64,000 bases of DNA from Opitutaceae bacterium (GTDB taxonomy: Bacteria > Verrucomicrobiota > Verrucomicrobiia > Opitutales > Opitutaceae): the NCBI GenBank assembly GCA_027482185.1, contig JAIXWF010000003.1, positions 124,001 through 188,000 of the forward strand, written 5' to 3'. The notes below the pieces were generated by a model, which worked only from the letters and a program-made list of their open reading frames with translations, searched no databases and was not told the origin of the DNA. Within the stretch, counting starts at the first letter, position 1. Every line of letters starts with the position of its first letter. Made by a program: the position numbers and the translations under genes. Shown one piece after another: positions 36,601-43,501 of the stretch.

Positions 36601-39600
36601 TTCCTTGAGACTGAGCTTGAATTGCAGGCTACCCTTCCAATCCGCGAGGTCGCGTCTCCACGCCTGCGTCTGCTCTTTCGAGCGGCGGGTCCTCGCGACG
36701 TAACGCCCGACCAGAGCGCCGAGGAAGTCGCGCTGCTGGGCCGATAGATTTTTCTCCTCTTCCAGATTCAAGCCCCCGAAATTCGCGGTCAGCACCCCGC
36801 CCGCGGCGGTCTGGACATTGGTTGCACGCACCGGGACGGTGACCGCGGAAGACTTCGCCGGCGGGGCCGCCGGGAACGGCGCCGCTTGCAAACCAAGGTA
36901 ACGTTCCATCATCCGAAAGTGGGCCGCAATCACCGGATCCAATCCACGGTCGGATTGGGGCACCTCCATCTCCGATGCTGAAGCGGAGCGGACCGGGACC
37001 TCGGGCGCAGGCCCCGGCACCGCAAGGACGGGCAGCGAATCGGGCGCACCCGCCGCCGCCGGCACCGCGGCACGGGCATTTGCGACCAAGAAATCCACCA
37101 ACGGGCCGATACAGTGCAGCTCCTCATAGAACTGCTTGATCGAGATCTTTACGTCGAATCTCCGCTCGATCATCCGGCCGCTGCGCACAAACATGAGTGA
37201 ATCGAGGCCCATCTCGAGCAGGTTGGCCGATCGCGGGAGATCGGCCGGCTCCAAGCCGCTGACCTCGAAAAAGATAGTCTGCACTTCCGCCAGGACGGCT
37301 TCGGGATCTGGTTGGACGGCATCAGGAGCAACGGAAGGCATGGCGGGTGAAAGGTCGGATGGGAGTGGCTCGGCGGCAGCTGGCAACCCGGGCTCCGCAA
37401 AGTCGAACCAGTGCCGCTTCCGCTGGAATGCATAGCCCGGAAGCGTCAAGGATTGGCGCGCACGCGGCGGCAGGATCGCGGACCACTCTAGTTCCGTTCC
37501 GGCCGTCCACATCTGGCCCGCACCGTCCAGAATCGAACGCAAGTCGTCATGTCCGCGGCGCAGGCTCGGAATCCATGCCGCCGCCGACGCGAGGTCGGAC
37601 CGGGCCGCCCGAAACGCCAGATCCAGACCGATCAGGGTTGGTTCGGGTCCGATCTCCACCAGACGATCAAGCTTCAGGGAGTGAAGCAGCGTCATGCTCT
37701 CGCAAAAACGCACGCTTTGCCGGAGGTGGCGTGACCAGTACAGCGGATCGGCAATCTCCGCGCCGACAAGCCCGCCGGTGACGTTCGAGATCAGCCTGAG
37801 GCTGGGCGGACTGAAGGCGACGGTACGCGCGACGTTTTCAAACTCGGCCAGCACGGGTTCCGTCAGCGGCGAATGGAAGGCGTGCGAGATGCGCATTCTT
37901 ACCGTGCGGACTTGCGTGTCGGCGAACAGTCGCTCCACCGTCCCAATCGTTTCGGTTGCGCCGGAAACAAGCACGATTTCCGGGCCGTTTACAGCGGCGA
38001 TGGACACCGTGCGCTCGTAGGGCGCGAGCACGCCCGCCACGACCGATTCATCGGCGAAAACCGTCAGCATCGCGCCCGGTGCCGAACGTTGTTCCATCAG
38101 GCGCCCGCGCGCGACAATCAGCCGCAAGCCGTCCTCAAGGCTGAACACACCGGCGATGCAGGCGGCGGCGTATTCGCCGACACTGTGCCCCAGCACCAGC
38201 TCGGGCCGCACGCCAAGCCCCTCCCATACGCGCGCGAGCGCGTACTCGATCACAAACAGTCCTGCCTGCGAAAATGTGGTCTCGTCGAGTTCGCTCCAAG
38301 GGGCGGCGTTGCGCGCACCCTCGAAAACCGCCCCCGGCACAGGTACCGGGACCGCAGCGGGGGCCTCGGCAAACATCACCTCGCGCAAATCGCGCCCGAG
38401 CGCGTCGCGCAGCAAAAGCGAGCACCGGTCCACAACCTCGCGAAAAACCGGGTGCGCTGCGTACAGCCGCCGCCCCATACCCGCATACTGCGATCCTTGC
38501 CCGGTGAACACGAAAGCCGTGCGCACCTGATCGCCCGCCCGCCCCGCACTCGCGCCGCGGGCCCGGCCCGATACGGCGAACCGCTCGAGCAGAGCCGCCG
38601 CCTCCGCCGGATCCGCGGCCGCCACACTCAACCGCTCGGCGAAGGGCACTCTCCCCGAGGCGGCCACCCGCACGGCTTCGGGCCAGTCGGTGACATCCAT
38701 GCGGACCAGTCGAACCGCGGCCGTCTTCGCTTGCGCCCGCAAAGCCTCGGGCGTACGGGCGCTGAGCACGAAAAGCTCCGGCTGCGGCGGCCGGGGGAAG
38801 GCCGTGGGGATTTTCCCGGGGGGAGCCTCGGCGAAGACGATGTGCGCATTCGTGCCGACAAACCCGAAACCACTGACACCTGCCACGCGTCGTCGGGCGC
38901 CCGGGGACCAAGCGTGCGCGACATTGGCCACCCGCAGGGCGGTGTTTGCCCAATCCATATGCGGGTTGGGCTCGGTGAAGTTGAGGTGCGGCGGGATCGA
39001 CCCGCGCCGGAGTGCCTGGATCACCTTGAAGCTGCTCGCCATCCCGGCCGCTGCCTCTAGGTGGCCCAGATTGGTTTTGACCGACCCGACGAGCAAAGGG
39101 CGTTCCGCCGGCCGGTCGCGGGAGAAAACCTCGCCCAAGGCATTCCATTCGATCGGATCCCCCAGCGAAGTCGCCGTTCCGTGCGCCTCCACATAGTCGA
39201 CGTCGCGGGGCTCAAGTCCCGCGGACTGCAGCGCGCGACGAATGACTTTTTGCTGCGCCGGTCCGCTGGGCACCGTCAACCCGCTCGATCCGCCGTCTTG
39301 GTTGACGGCCGACCCAAGGATCAGGGCAAAAATCGTGTCTCCCGCCGCCTCGGCATCGGCCAACCGCTTCAGGACCAATGCACCGCCGCCCTCGCCGCGC
39401 GAATAGCCGGCGGCCTTCGCGTCGAACGTGCGACAAATCCCGTCCGGGGCGAGCAAGCCTGATTGATTGAAATTAAGGGTCAAATCCGGACCAAGAATCC
39501 GGTTGACACCCGCCGCCACCGCAGCTTCGCACTCGCCCCGGCGCAAGCTCTGGACAGCGAGATGAATTGCGACGAGCGACGATGAGCAGGCCGTATCCAC

Positions 39601-40161
39601 CACCATTGCGGGCCCGTTGAACTTGAAGAAGTACGCCAACCGTCCCGCCGCCGGACTTTGCGTCGATCCAGTCCCGAAGTAGGGATCGATCCGCTCCCGA
39701 TTCGCAGGGGAAAAAAGCTTCAGCGCATAGTCGATGCCGCTCATGCCCACGAAAACACCGACTTCGCGACCCGCCCAGGCATCGGCCCGCATATTCCCCG
39801 CCTCGAAGGCGTGCCAGACAAGTTCCAGCAGCAGCCGCTGCTGCGGGTCGAGACTCCGGGCCTCTTTGGGGGAGATGCCGAAAAACGCCGCATCGAATTG
39901 ATCGGGGTCGCCGAGGTACGAACCGAAACCGCCCTTCATTCCGCCCGCCAGATGCCCCGGCGTGGCCTCGATCGCGGAGCGGCCGGCCGCAAGAAATTCA
40001 CCGTAGCTTTCCGGATCGAAGCAACCGCCCGGAAACCGGCAGGCCTGCCCGACGATCGCGATGGGTTCTTCGCCGGCCGATCGGAGCGCCCGGTTTTCTT
40101 GTTTGAGCCGGCGAAGTTCGGCCAAGGCCCTTACGAGCAGTTCTTTGGATTCGTCAGCCAC
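27667..40161 (-). CDS. Hybrid PKS/NRPS: KS-AT-ACP-aminotransferase-C-A-PCP-E-C-A(Thr)-PCP
   Basis: 4,164 residues from the GTG at 40161, which overlaps the fkbH-like stop by eight bases. Approximate domains: KS 15-440 (DTACSSS ~190); AT 530-840 (GHSVGE ~659, HAFHS, active-looking); ACP 960-1040 (MGLDSL ~985); class III PLP aminotransferase 1190-1610 (TYGKIVGGG, Lys ~1416) of the type found in mycosubtilin and microcystin synthases, which aminates the beta-keto thioester; C 1630-2050 (HHIAADG); A 2080-2530, pocket read as D-A-L-L-C-A-E-V-V-K, no confident substrate; PCP ~2570; E 2620-3060 (HHLAVDG); C 3070-3500 (HHHILMDG); A 3540-4020, code D-F-W-N-I-G-M-V-H-K, the standard Thr code; PCP ~4088; an acidic helical tail, possibly docking. 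All active-site motifs inspected are intact. It should produce a beta-amino acyl-D-Xaa-Thr intermediate for the next NRPS. Confidence 0.93.
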   Translation of the reverse strand: MADESKELLVRALAELRRLKQENRALRSAGEEPIAIVGQACRFPGGCFDPESYGEFLAAGRSAIEATPGHLAGGMKGGFGSYLGDPDQFDAAFFGISPKEARSLDPQQRLLLELVWHAFEAGNMRADAWAGREVGVFVGMSGIDYALKLFSPANRERIDPYFGTGSTQSPAAGRLAYFFKFNGPAMVVDTACSSSLVAIHLAVQSLRRGECEAAVAAGVNRILGPDLTLNFNQSGLLAPDGICRTFDAKAAGYSRGEGGGALVLKRLADAEAAGDTIFALILGSAVNQDGGSSGLTVPSGPAQQKVIRRALQSAGLEPRDVDYVEAHGTATSLGDPIEWNALGEVFSRDRPAERPLLVGSVKTNLGHLEAAAGMASSFKVIQALRRGSIPPHLNFTEPNPHMDWANTALRVANVAHAWSPGARRRVAGVSGFGFVGTNAHIVFAEAPPGKIPTAFPRPPQPELFVLSARTPEALRAQAKTAAVRLVRMDVTDWPEAVRVAASGRVPFAERLSVAAADPAEAAALLERFAVSGRARGASAGRAGDQVRTAFVFTGQGSQYAGMGRRLYAAHPVFREVVDRCSLLLRDALGRDLREVMFAEAPAAVPVPVPGAVFEGARNAAPWSELDETTFSQAGLFVIEYALARVWEGLGVRPELVLGHSVGEYAAACIAGVFSLEDGLRLIVARGRLMEQRSAPGAMLTVFADESVVAGVLAPYERTVSIAAVNGPEIVLVSGATETIGTVERLFADTQVRTVRMRISHAFHSPLTEPVLAEFENVARTVAFSPPSLRLISNVTGGLVGAEIADPLYWSRHLRQSVRFCESMTLLHSLKLDRLVEIGPEPTLIGLDLAFRAARSDLASAAAWIPSLRRGHDDLRSILDGAGQMWTAGTELEWSAILPPRARQSLTLPGYAFQRKRHWFDFAEPGLPAAAEPLPSDLSPAMPSVAPDAVQPDPEAVLAEVQTIFFEVSGLEPADLPRSANLLEMGLDSLMFVRSGRMIERRFDVKISIKQFYEELHCIGPLVDFLVANARAAVPAAAGAPDSLPVLAVPGPAPEVPVRSASASEMEVPQSDRGLDPVIAAHFRMMERYLGLQAAPFPAAPPAKSSAVTVPVRATNVQTAAGGVLTANFGGLNLEEEKNLSAQQRDFLGALVGRYVARTRRSKEQTQAWRRDLADWKGSLQFKLSLKELKYPIISDRAQGSRIWDIDGNEYIDLALGMGVHFLGHSPRFVTDALHRQIDRTAALGPQSDLAGEVAAKICRLTGAERVSLAITGSGAVMLAQRLARAATGRPCIAQFAGAYHGIGSEVLVVGGEDGPRPLSPGIPPSVVQNAQVLDYGSEEALEWIREHAALLAAVIVEPVQSRRPGFQPHRFLRRLRRLTAELGIALIFDEMINGFRIQGGGAQQWFGIEADLVTYGKIVGGGMPLAVVAGKAKFLDWIDGGFWQYGDGSTPNGRTIFTGGTHNRHPLALAAANATLDHLIAEGASLHEAANRRTERLGKELNAFFESESVSIRMAWFGSQFRFESLGEAFDLEVLFYLLTELGFYTWEQRICCLSTVHTDEEIDRLVAAVRTAVAAMRAGGFALQAGPRAPRRVLPMSPVQRRLYALCQREGAEMPYHLSGVWELAGCVDPFRLQDAFQEIVRRHESLRTAFGMIGGVPSQYVFEEPRFFLEEIKPAGKTADSLLRDFIRPFDLERPPLLRVGYAPLEGERALLFIDVHHIAADGLSMNVILTEFAQLYDGQHLAPVKRQYRHACAEADELKLRPAYRAEEAYWLKEMVLPLPVLELPGDWPRSGSMDFRGDKLGFRVDAPRTRRLEALARENGASLYMVLLSGYVALLHRLGGAEDLIVGLPVAGRPGSENDAVVGMFVNSLPLRFLPRPDQAFVSLLQEVRSKCLGAYDHTGYEFADLVERLDLPRNPDRNPVFDTMFAYESADGRAMRTRDLAIRTIDQFEGSGMLDLSVDIIRENGVLGIRFHYATRLFRAETIARFAAAFDRLLDAVLATPQAPVGRLPILPAEELRQVAVTFCRTAGPISAPTTLVALWAAAVAAHGERNALVCSARRMTYRETETLANRVAVRLAAEFKVGSGDRVALLVNACSHTIAAILGILKAGAAYVPIDPETPRERVRGIVTDAKALVLIADEQPDWALPELRMVTLADLCRPGEGSAVLPAPPSPESLAYVIYTSGSTGQPKGVMIEHRTAANSILWRIGAYPFAPGDSTLLMPTYAFDASILDIFPTLFSGGRLVLRTAAEKRDLAAQAAILAQEQVKSLLLTPSLHSLYLDELGSSLAGLKWVCVAGEATSNALVRKHFARLPGVRLFNEYGPTENSVVTTFTELHPDDAIVTIGRPIAGCEVYVVQANGEFCGIGVPGELVAGGVGLARGYLGKPELTEAAFVPAPWDPAKRIYRTGDLARWRADGTLEFLGRRDAQIKLRGYRIELGEIEDVIGRQPGVAAVAVKVAAISGEPQLVAYVATASGFDERALRLACREILPTYMVPALFVRLEALPLTPSGKVDRRALPVVELAAVVPSGGTPRGEREEALAKIWGEVLRRPSPGRDDDYFRLGGDSIKGIQIISRLLQVGWKLEMSWLFRSPTIAGLAERLQPARSRPAVETGAGTGEVPLGPIQHWFLESCAVQPDHFNQAVWLESHGRWNVQAMQAAWSHVVKAHDAFRLRLEREGNAWRQRCAPAEVAVSCRIADWRGADRIDERLVELQQSEQSALSLSRGPVTRAVVVRLDQQDRLFWTAHHLAVDGVSWRILIEDLGTAYSAYCAGTVPPPSLRTASFGTWTRTVGQAVAGGLLRDEIAYWQQMAGRPEPTLPRGRGRATGTVADLRRVELVLPEDLTQRLLQDSHATFRTRGAELLVAALRVAYAEWNPWQPLELLLEGHGREPALADLDVSRTVGWFTSVYPAYFPPARVGAPDAALIRETKECLRAVPRNGAGFGWLQATGTDAYRPEWLRAAIGFNFLGDFEDGDGEVRLSAERPIAERGINQALDQSIAFVGYVAGRRMHWSIEYDSVRWPEITMEGLLARFAEVLREVDACIASTRGSIASPADFVFNRLKLEAYDRMVERHEWEPDSIEDIYPLSPLQRGLYFEATKAPASEAYFEQMAFRLDGPVDRAALEASWRDLVARHRALRSVFVHPEGADEPLQVVFGRAAAAISFVSIEEQSPEQQRKTVDAFLEADRAVPFALEFGPLMRVRIFQLGRESLQLVWSHHHILMDGWCVGILYEDLMRSYEARAKGRSPAWELPADYRGYLRWLDAVDRKASGDFWRRELAGHERMVSLPRVHAQGGPGFRCVKAKQLLAGGAWEKLSALAAREGATTATLLNTLWGILLARCNDTYDVVFGGIVSGRPESLPEVERMVGLFVNAVPVRLRFAEGMTLAAALRCFQAGAIERRPHEFLALAEMAEHGGGMRELFDHLVVLENYPMDDELRGEGAGDRASVRPKLSQVEGFERTHFDFTLVAVPRSGGLDLEMTFNANVYDETQIARVQGQLVRLIESFASQPDVPCLEAEFLPAEESGLIKAWNENSALYPAAATIHGLFAEQVRLHASRPAVTAGAATIDYRQADAAARRLAALLISAGIGTGDRVAIWLPRGIDMVTSLLGTVMAGGCYVPLDPEYPEERLKFILEDSGAKVVVAHSAHRSPFPGVPEICLDTAEPAAAPLLPAVDPDQAAYVIYTSGSTGRPKGCLISHRNVVRLLRNDRFGFDFGPEDVWVVAHSFCFDFSVWEMYGALTFGGRVVVAPRDVVRDVGSFVDLVRSERVTVLNQTPAAFYAFAAEALRCTTHDFATHLRYVIFGGDRLEPHYLSDWADRYGADRPELVNMYGITETTVHVTIHRVTEVEIRRSDGRSIIGQPLPETQVWVLDSRRRMLPIGVAGEMYVGGTGVGSGYLNRAELTAERFLPDPAKPGFRLYRTGDLGRWREDGRLEYLGRNDHQVQVRGFRVELGEVEAACLALGGIDKAVVLPFEEAAGQVGLVAYLVGETRSLPDLRSALLGRLPQYMIPSHFEWLVEIPLTANGKVDRKALPRPGIAAANRSEGVAPRNRTERILLDLWREVLGLDNIGVHDNFFELGGQSLKAVRLRAKIESSLRISISLKDLFARPTVAELAASIEGLVGQPADESGGDDLSELMADLAPEELEAQLRKLQP

Positions 40162-41203
40162 GGGGAACGGCCTGCCACGTTGATTCGATCCGCAAATAGG
40201 ACGGAAGCTCCGGTATGCCGTCGAGATCGGCCTCGAGCAGTGTCTCGCCTTCGGTCGCGGCAACTTCGGAGAACCCGGCGAACTTATAGGTGATGTACAT
40301 CATGCGATTGCGGTCGGTGGAGCGAAAATCCGCCAACAGCCGGACTCCGGCCCGTTTAGCCTCCCGGCGCAGCAGCGTGATCAGGGCCCCGCCCACTCCC
40401 CGGCTCATCACACGGCAAGACATCAGAAGCAATTTGATGGTCCATGCCTCCGCAGCGCAGTGAAGCAGCACAACGCCGATTTTGCCGTACGGACCGTACT
40501 TGTCCGAAAGCGCGGCGACCAAAAGTGTGTGATCCGCGGACTCCCGCAATTCAGCAAGCTCGGCGTAAGAGTAGATTTTTCCGGTGGTATTGAGCTGGTT
40601 GGTCCGCGCCACCAACTCTTCGACCCGCAAGAGGTCGGCGGCCGAGGCCGGCGCCAGTGAAAACTCCATCGCCAACGTGGCCAGAAACGCATCCCCAGGG
40701 CCCCGAAAGGCGGCTTCCTGCTCCTGCCGGGCCTCGTCGGCCCGGTACATTTCGCGGCGCCGGCGGGAATCCTCGGTGATCACCGCAGGCATGAAATCAG
40801 GGTTGTCGTGCAACTGATCGATATCCGCCGCATCGTAGGTTCGCACCTCGGGCAGGTTGAAACCGACTTCCTCGCGCTCGAAGGTTTGGTCGTCGACAAA
40901 CGCGAAAGAATCCAGTCCCAGATTGAGCCGCTCCCCGAGCCGCCTCAACGCCTGCGACTTTGCATCCCAGCCGATCTGCGGGTGGAGAAAATAGTGGGCC
41001 AACCCGAATCGCTCCAACTGCGCCAAAGCCGGGCCAGGCTCATTGCGGCTTGCGACGGACTGGAGTATGCCGCGCCGGTCGAACTCGGCGATCAGATCCC
41101 CGACCCCGCTCCGCAGGACAAGGCGATCACCCTCCAGCAGGATTCCATTCCAAACCGTATGGTCGAGATCCCACACCACGCACTTGATCTTTTTCCGGGG
41201 CAT
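40154..41203 (-). CDS. fkbH: FkbH-like glyceryl-ACP synthase
   Basis: 349 residues from the ATG at 41203, four bases after the acyl-CoA dehydrogenase stop. The HAD-type N-terminal domain has 'VVWDLDHTVWNG' (DxDxT, about 8-19) and 'FAFVDDQTFEREEV'; the C-terminal part (about 190-330) is the GNAT-like half of the family, with 'CRVMSRGVGGALI'. FkbH proteins take 1,3-bisphosphoglycerate, remove phosphate and transfer the glyceryl group to a carrier protein. Here the partner should be the discrete ACP at 42325-42579, as the first step to hydroxymalonyl-ACP. It is a separate protein from the FkbH domain embedded in the NRPS. Confidence 0.9.
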   Translation of the reverse strand: MPRKKIKCVVWDLDHTVWNGILLEGDRLVLRSGVGDLIAEFDRRGILQSVASRNEPGPALAQLERFGLAHYFLHPQIGWDAKSQALRRLGERLNLGLDSFAFVDDQTFEREEVGFNLPEVRTYDAADIDQLHDNPDFMPAVITEDSRRRREMYRADEARQEQEAAFRGPGDAFLATLAMEFSLAPASAADLLRVEELVARTNQLNTTGKIYSYAELAELRESADHTLLVAALSDKYGPYGKIGVVLLHCAAEAWTIKLLLMSCRVMSRGVGGALITLLRREAKRAGVRLLADFRSTDRNRMMYITYKFAGFSEVAATEGETLLEADLDGIPELPSYLRIESTWQAVPRG

Positions 41204-41207
41204 AACG

Positions 41208-42320
41208 TCACTTACCCCGTTTCGGGGCGAAAGCCGCGAGTGCATCCCGGGCAATCATGAGCTGCTGCATTTGGTTGCTGCCCTCGATGATCTCGGTGAC
41301 TCGCGCGTCGCGAAAATAGCGCTGCACCGGAAAGTCGGGTCCGCATCCGTTGGCCCCGTGGATCTGCACGGCATGGTTCGAAGCGCGGCTGGACGCCGTC
41401 GATGCGAAGTACTTGGCCGTGGTCGTCTCGACGATCGATCCGGGCTGAAGATCCTCCCTCTCTTTGGCGGCAGCCCGCCACAATGCACGAGCCGCCTTGT
41501 AGTCGGTCGTCATCTCGGCGAGCATCGCCTGGATCAGCTGGTGCTCGCCCAACGGCACCCCAAATTGCCTGCGGTCGCGGGCGTAGGCCGAGCTGGCGCG
41601 GATACAGGCGCGAATCAGGCCGGTCGAACCGCACGCGATGCAAAAGCGGCCGACGTCGAGCGCCGAACTCGCGACCCAGCCGAACCCCTGTCCTTGCGGT
41701 CCGATCGTCCACCGCTTCGGGACCAAAACATGGTCGAATTTCACCTCGCAGGTTCGCGCCGCGCGAAAACCCAGGCTCCCCGAAATCGGAACCACACTCA
41801 GGCCGCGCGTAAGTCTCGGCACCAGCAAGGCAGTCGGCCCATCCTCGGTCTGACCGAAAACCAGGAACACGTCCACCAGCTCCGCGGCGGAAATCCATTT
41901 CTTGCATCCGCTCACGCTCCAGTTTTCACCCGCATCGACAAACCGCGTCGCGACCGCCTTGGCATCGGACCCGACGGCCGGTTCGGTCAGCGCGAACCCT
42001 CCGATCTTCCGGCCCGACACGAAGTCGGCCAGGTACTCCTCTTGCGTCGCCGCATCGCCCCATCGCGCCACGGCAAACGAACACATCGCATGGACAGTCA
42101 GGATGCTGAGCAAAGACATGCTTTCCGCCCCGACGGCCTCCAACATCTCCCCCCACTCCGTCGCCGGTCGTCCGCGGCCGCCTTGGGCGGCCGAAATATG
42201 CGCTCCGAGCACCCCCAACCCGGCCAGTTCGGTCAATACCCGGCGGGGAACACGCTCCTCCCGGTCCCACGCTTCGGCACAGGGAGCGACGGAAACCCCC
42301 AGATAGTCTTGAAGTGTCAT
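41208..42320 (-). CDS. fkbI: FkbI-like acyl-ACP dehydrogenase of the hydroxymalonyl pathway
   Basis: 370 residues from the ATG at 42320, four bases after the ACP stop. It has the acyl-CoA dehydrogenase fold: 'GGFALTEPAVGSDAKAVAT' (FAD/substrate loop, about 108-126), 'KKWISAAELVDVFLVFG', 'YARDRRQFGVPLGEHQLIQ', and the C-terminal 'QIHGANGCGPDFPVQRYFRDAR..EGSNQMQQL'. In the methoxymalonyl and hydroxymalonyl pathways this enzyme oxidises the glyceryl-ACP C3 intermediate together with the FkbK-type dehydrogenase. The position between FkbJ- and FkbH-like genes fixes the assignment better than the sequence alone would. Confidence 0.87.
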   Translation of the reverse strand: MTLQDYLGVSVAPCAEAWDREERVPRRVLTELAGLGVLGAHISAAQGGRGRPATEWGEMLEAVGAESMSLLSILTVHAMCSFAVARWGDAATQEEYLADFVSGRKIGGFALTEPAVGSDAKAVATRFVDAGENWSVSGCKKWISAAELVDVFLVFGQTEDGPTALLVPRLTRGLSVVPISGSLGFRAARTCEVKFDHVLVPKRWTIGPQGQGFGWVASSALDVGRFCIACGSTGLIRACIRASSAYARDRRQFGVPLGEHQLIQAMLAEMTTDYKAARALWRAAAKEREDLQPGSIVETTTAKYFASTASSRASNHAVQIHGANGCGPDFPVQRYFRDARVTEIIEGSNQMQQLMIARDALAAFAPKRGK

Positions 42321-42324
42321 GGCT

Positions 42325-42579
42325 TCAGTCGGCGCCAATAACGCCCCTGCGGACGAGCAAATCGGTCATCGCGTCCACCGAGCCGAAGTTCTTCAATGTC
42401 AAATCTTGGTTCGCGAACTTCACCGCGAAGTCCTTCTCCAGGAAGAGCACGAGTTGCATCGCCATCAGCGAGTTCACGAGCCCAAGGGCAAAGATCTCGT
42501 CGCCGTCCGCGAAGTCCTGCTCCGGGATGAATTTTCCGAGAAAGGCGCGGATCTTGGTCCTGGCTTCGATTTGCGTCAT
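42325..42579 (-). CDS. fkbJ: Discrete acyl carrier protein (FkbJ-like)
   Basis: 84 residues. The phosphopantetheine Ser is in 'ALGLVNSLMAMQLVLFLEKDF' (about 31-51; Asn instead of Asp before Ser), the pattern seen in carrier proteins of the glycerate-derived extender pathways. It would hold glyceryl, then oxidised intermediates, and finally hydroxymalonyl for an AT domain. It lies in the middle of the four-gene cassette, 45 bases after the FkbK-like gene. It must be activated by a phosphopantetheinyl transferase, for which 60738-61559 is the local candidate. Confidence 0.9.
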   Translation of the reverse strand: MTQIEARTKIRAFLGKFIPEQDFADGDEIFALGLVNSLMAMQLVLFLEKDFAVKFANQDLTLKNFGSVDAMTDLLVRRGVIGAD

Positions 42580-42624
42580 GATAAGTGGGAGTTGTTAAGG
42601 TCTGGGAGCGGGGGATAGAACCGC

Positions 42625-43494
42625 TCAAACGGGATATTTGTAGAAACCCTCGCCGGATTTCCGCCCGTGCAAACCCGCGTCGACCATGCGCTGCAGCAAA
42701 GGCGCGCGGCGAAACTTGGGGTCACCATAGGCACTGAAAAGTTCGTCGAGCGAGTGCAGGATCGTATCGAGACCGATCAGGTCTCCCGTCTCCAGAGGAC
42801 CCATTTTGTGTCCGAAACAGGATCGGAAAATCTTGTCCACGTCCGCCGCCGTCGCCACCCCGTCCTGGACCAGCCAAATCGCTTCGTTCACCGTCAGCAT
42901 AAGCACCCGGTTCGAGACAAAACCGGGCAGATCGTTCACGATCACCGCCTCCTTGCCGAGCTGCGCGAGAAAAGCCCGGCCGCGCGCCAGCGACTCCTCG
43001 CTCGTGTGGTGCCCGCGGATGACTTCGACCATCGCCTTCATCGGCACAGGGTTCATGAAATGCATGCCGAGCACCCGGTCCGGACGTTTGGTGAAGCTAG
43101 CCAGTTTGGTGATCGATATGGCCGACGTATTTGCCGCGAAAATACAGTCAGGGCCGCACACTGCGTCGAGCCGGGGGTAGATCTCGGCCTTGATGGCGAG
43201 CTTCTCCACGGCGTTCTCGACCACAAAATCGACGGCGCCGAGCCGCGCGTAATCGGTCGTGAATTCGATATGTGCGAGCAGTTGCTCAGGATCGGCGCCG
43301 GATGCCCCCCCCCGGCGGAACATCCCGGCCACCCGCAAGCTGTTGCGGATCGCGTCCCGTGCCTTGGCGAGAATCGGTTCGGAAAGGTCGACCAGCACCG
43401 CTCGCATCCCGCGCTCGACGAGATTCTGCGCCACGCCGACGCCCATGACGCCCGCCCCGACTACTCCAACCGTCTTGAATGTTTTCATTTGCAT
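42625..43494 (-). CDS. fkbK: FkbK-like 3-hydroxyacyl dehydrogenase
   Basis: 289 residues from the ATG at 43494, seven bases after the PKS stop. An N-terminal Rossmann motif 'VGVVGAGVMGVGVAQNL' (about 8-24) is followed by the HAD-family signatures 'FAANTSAISITKLA' and 'VLGMHFMNPVPMKAMVEVI' and the C-terminal helical domain '..LPGFVSNRVLMLTVNEAIWLVQDGVA'. In the cassette it oxidises glyceryl-ACP at C3 with NAD(P). A role in ordinary fatty acid oxidation is unlikely, given its place inside the PKS operon between the PKS and the ACP. Confidence 0.9.
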   Translation of the reverse strand: MQMKTFKTVGVVGAGVMGVGVAQNLVERGMRAVLVDLSEPILAKARDAIRNSLRVAGMFRRGGASGADPEQLLAHIEFTTDYARLGAVDFVVENAVEKLAIKAEIYPRLDAVCGPDCIFAANTSAISITKLASFTKRPDRVLGMHFMNPVPMKAMVEVIRGHHTSEESLARGRAFLAQLGKEAVIVNDLPGFVSNRVLMLTVNEAIWLVQDGVATAADVDKIFRSCFGHKMGPLETGDLIGLDTILHSLDELFSAYGDPKFRRAPLLQRMVDAGLHGRKSGEGFYKYPV

Positions 43495-43501
43495 AGCTGA
43501 A

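Noticed and set aside
33559-36747. A 1,062-codon plus-strand open frame antisense to the PKS/NRPS gene
   Set aside because: It lies fully within a verified A/C/aminotransferase coding region on the other strand. Its composition (His, Arg, Asp, Gln rich) is that of an antisense shadow.
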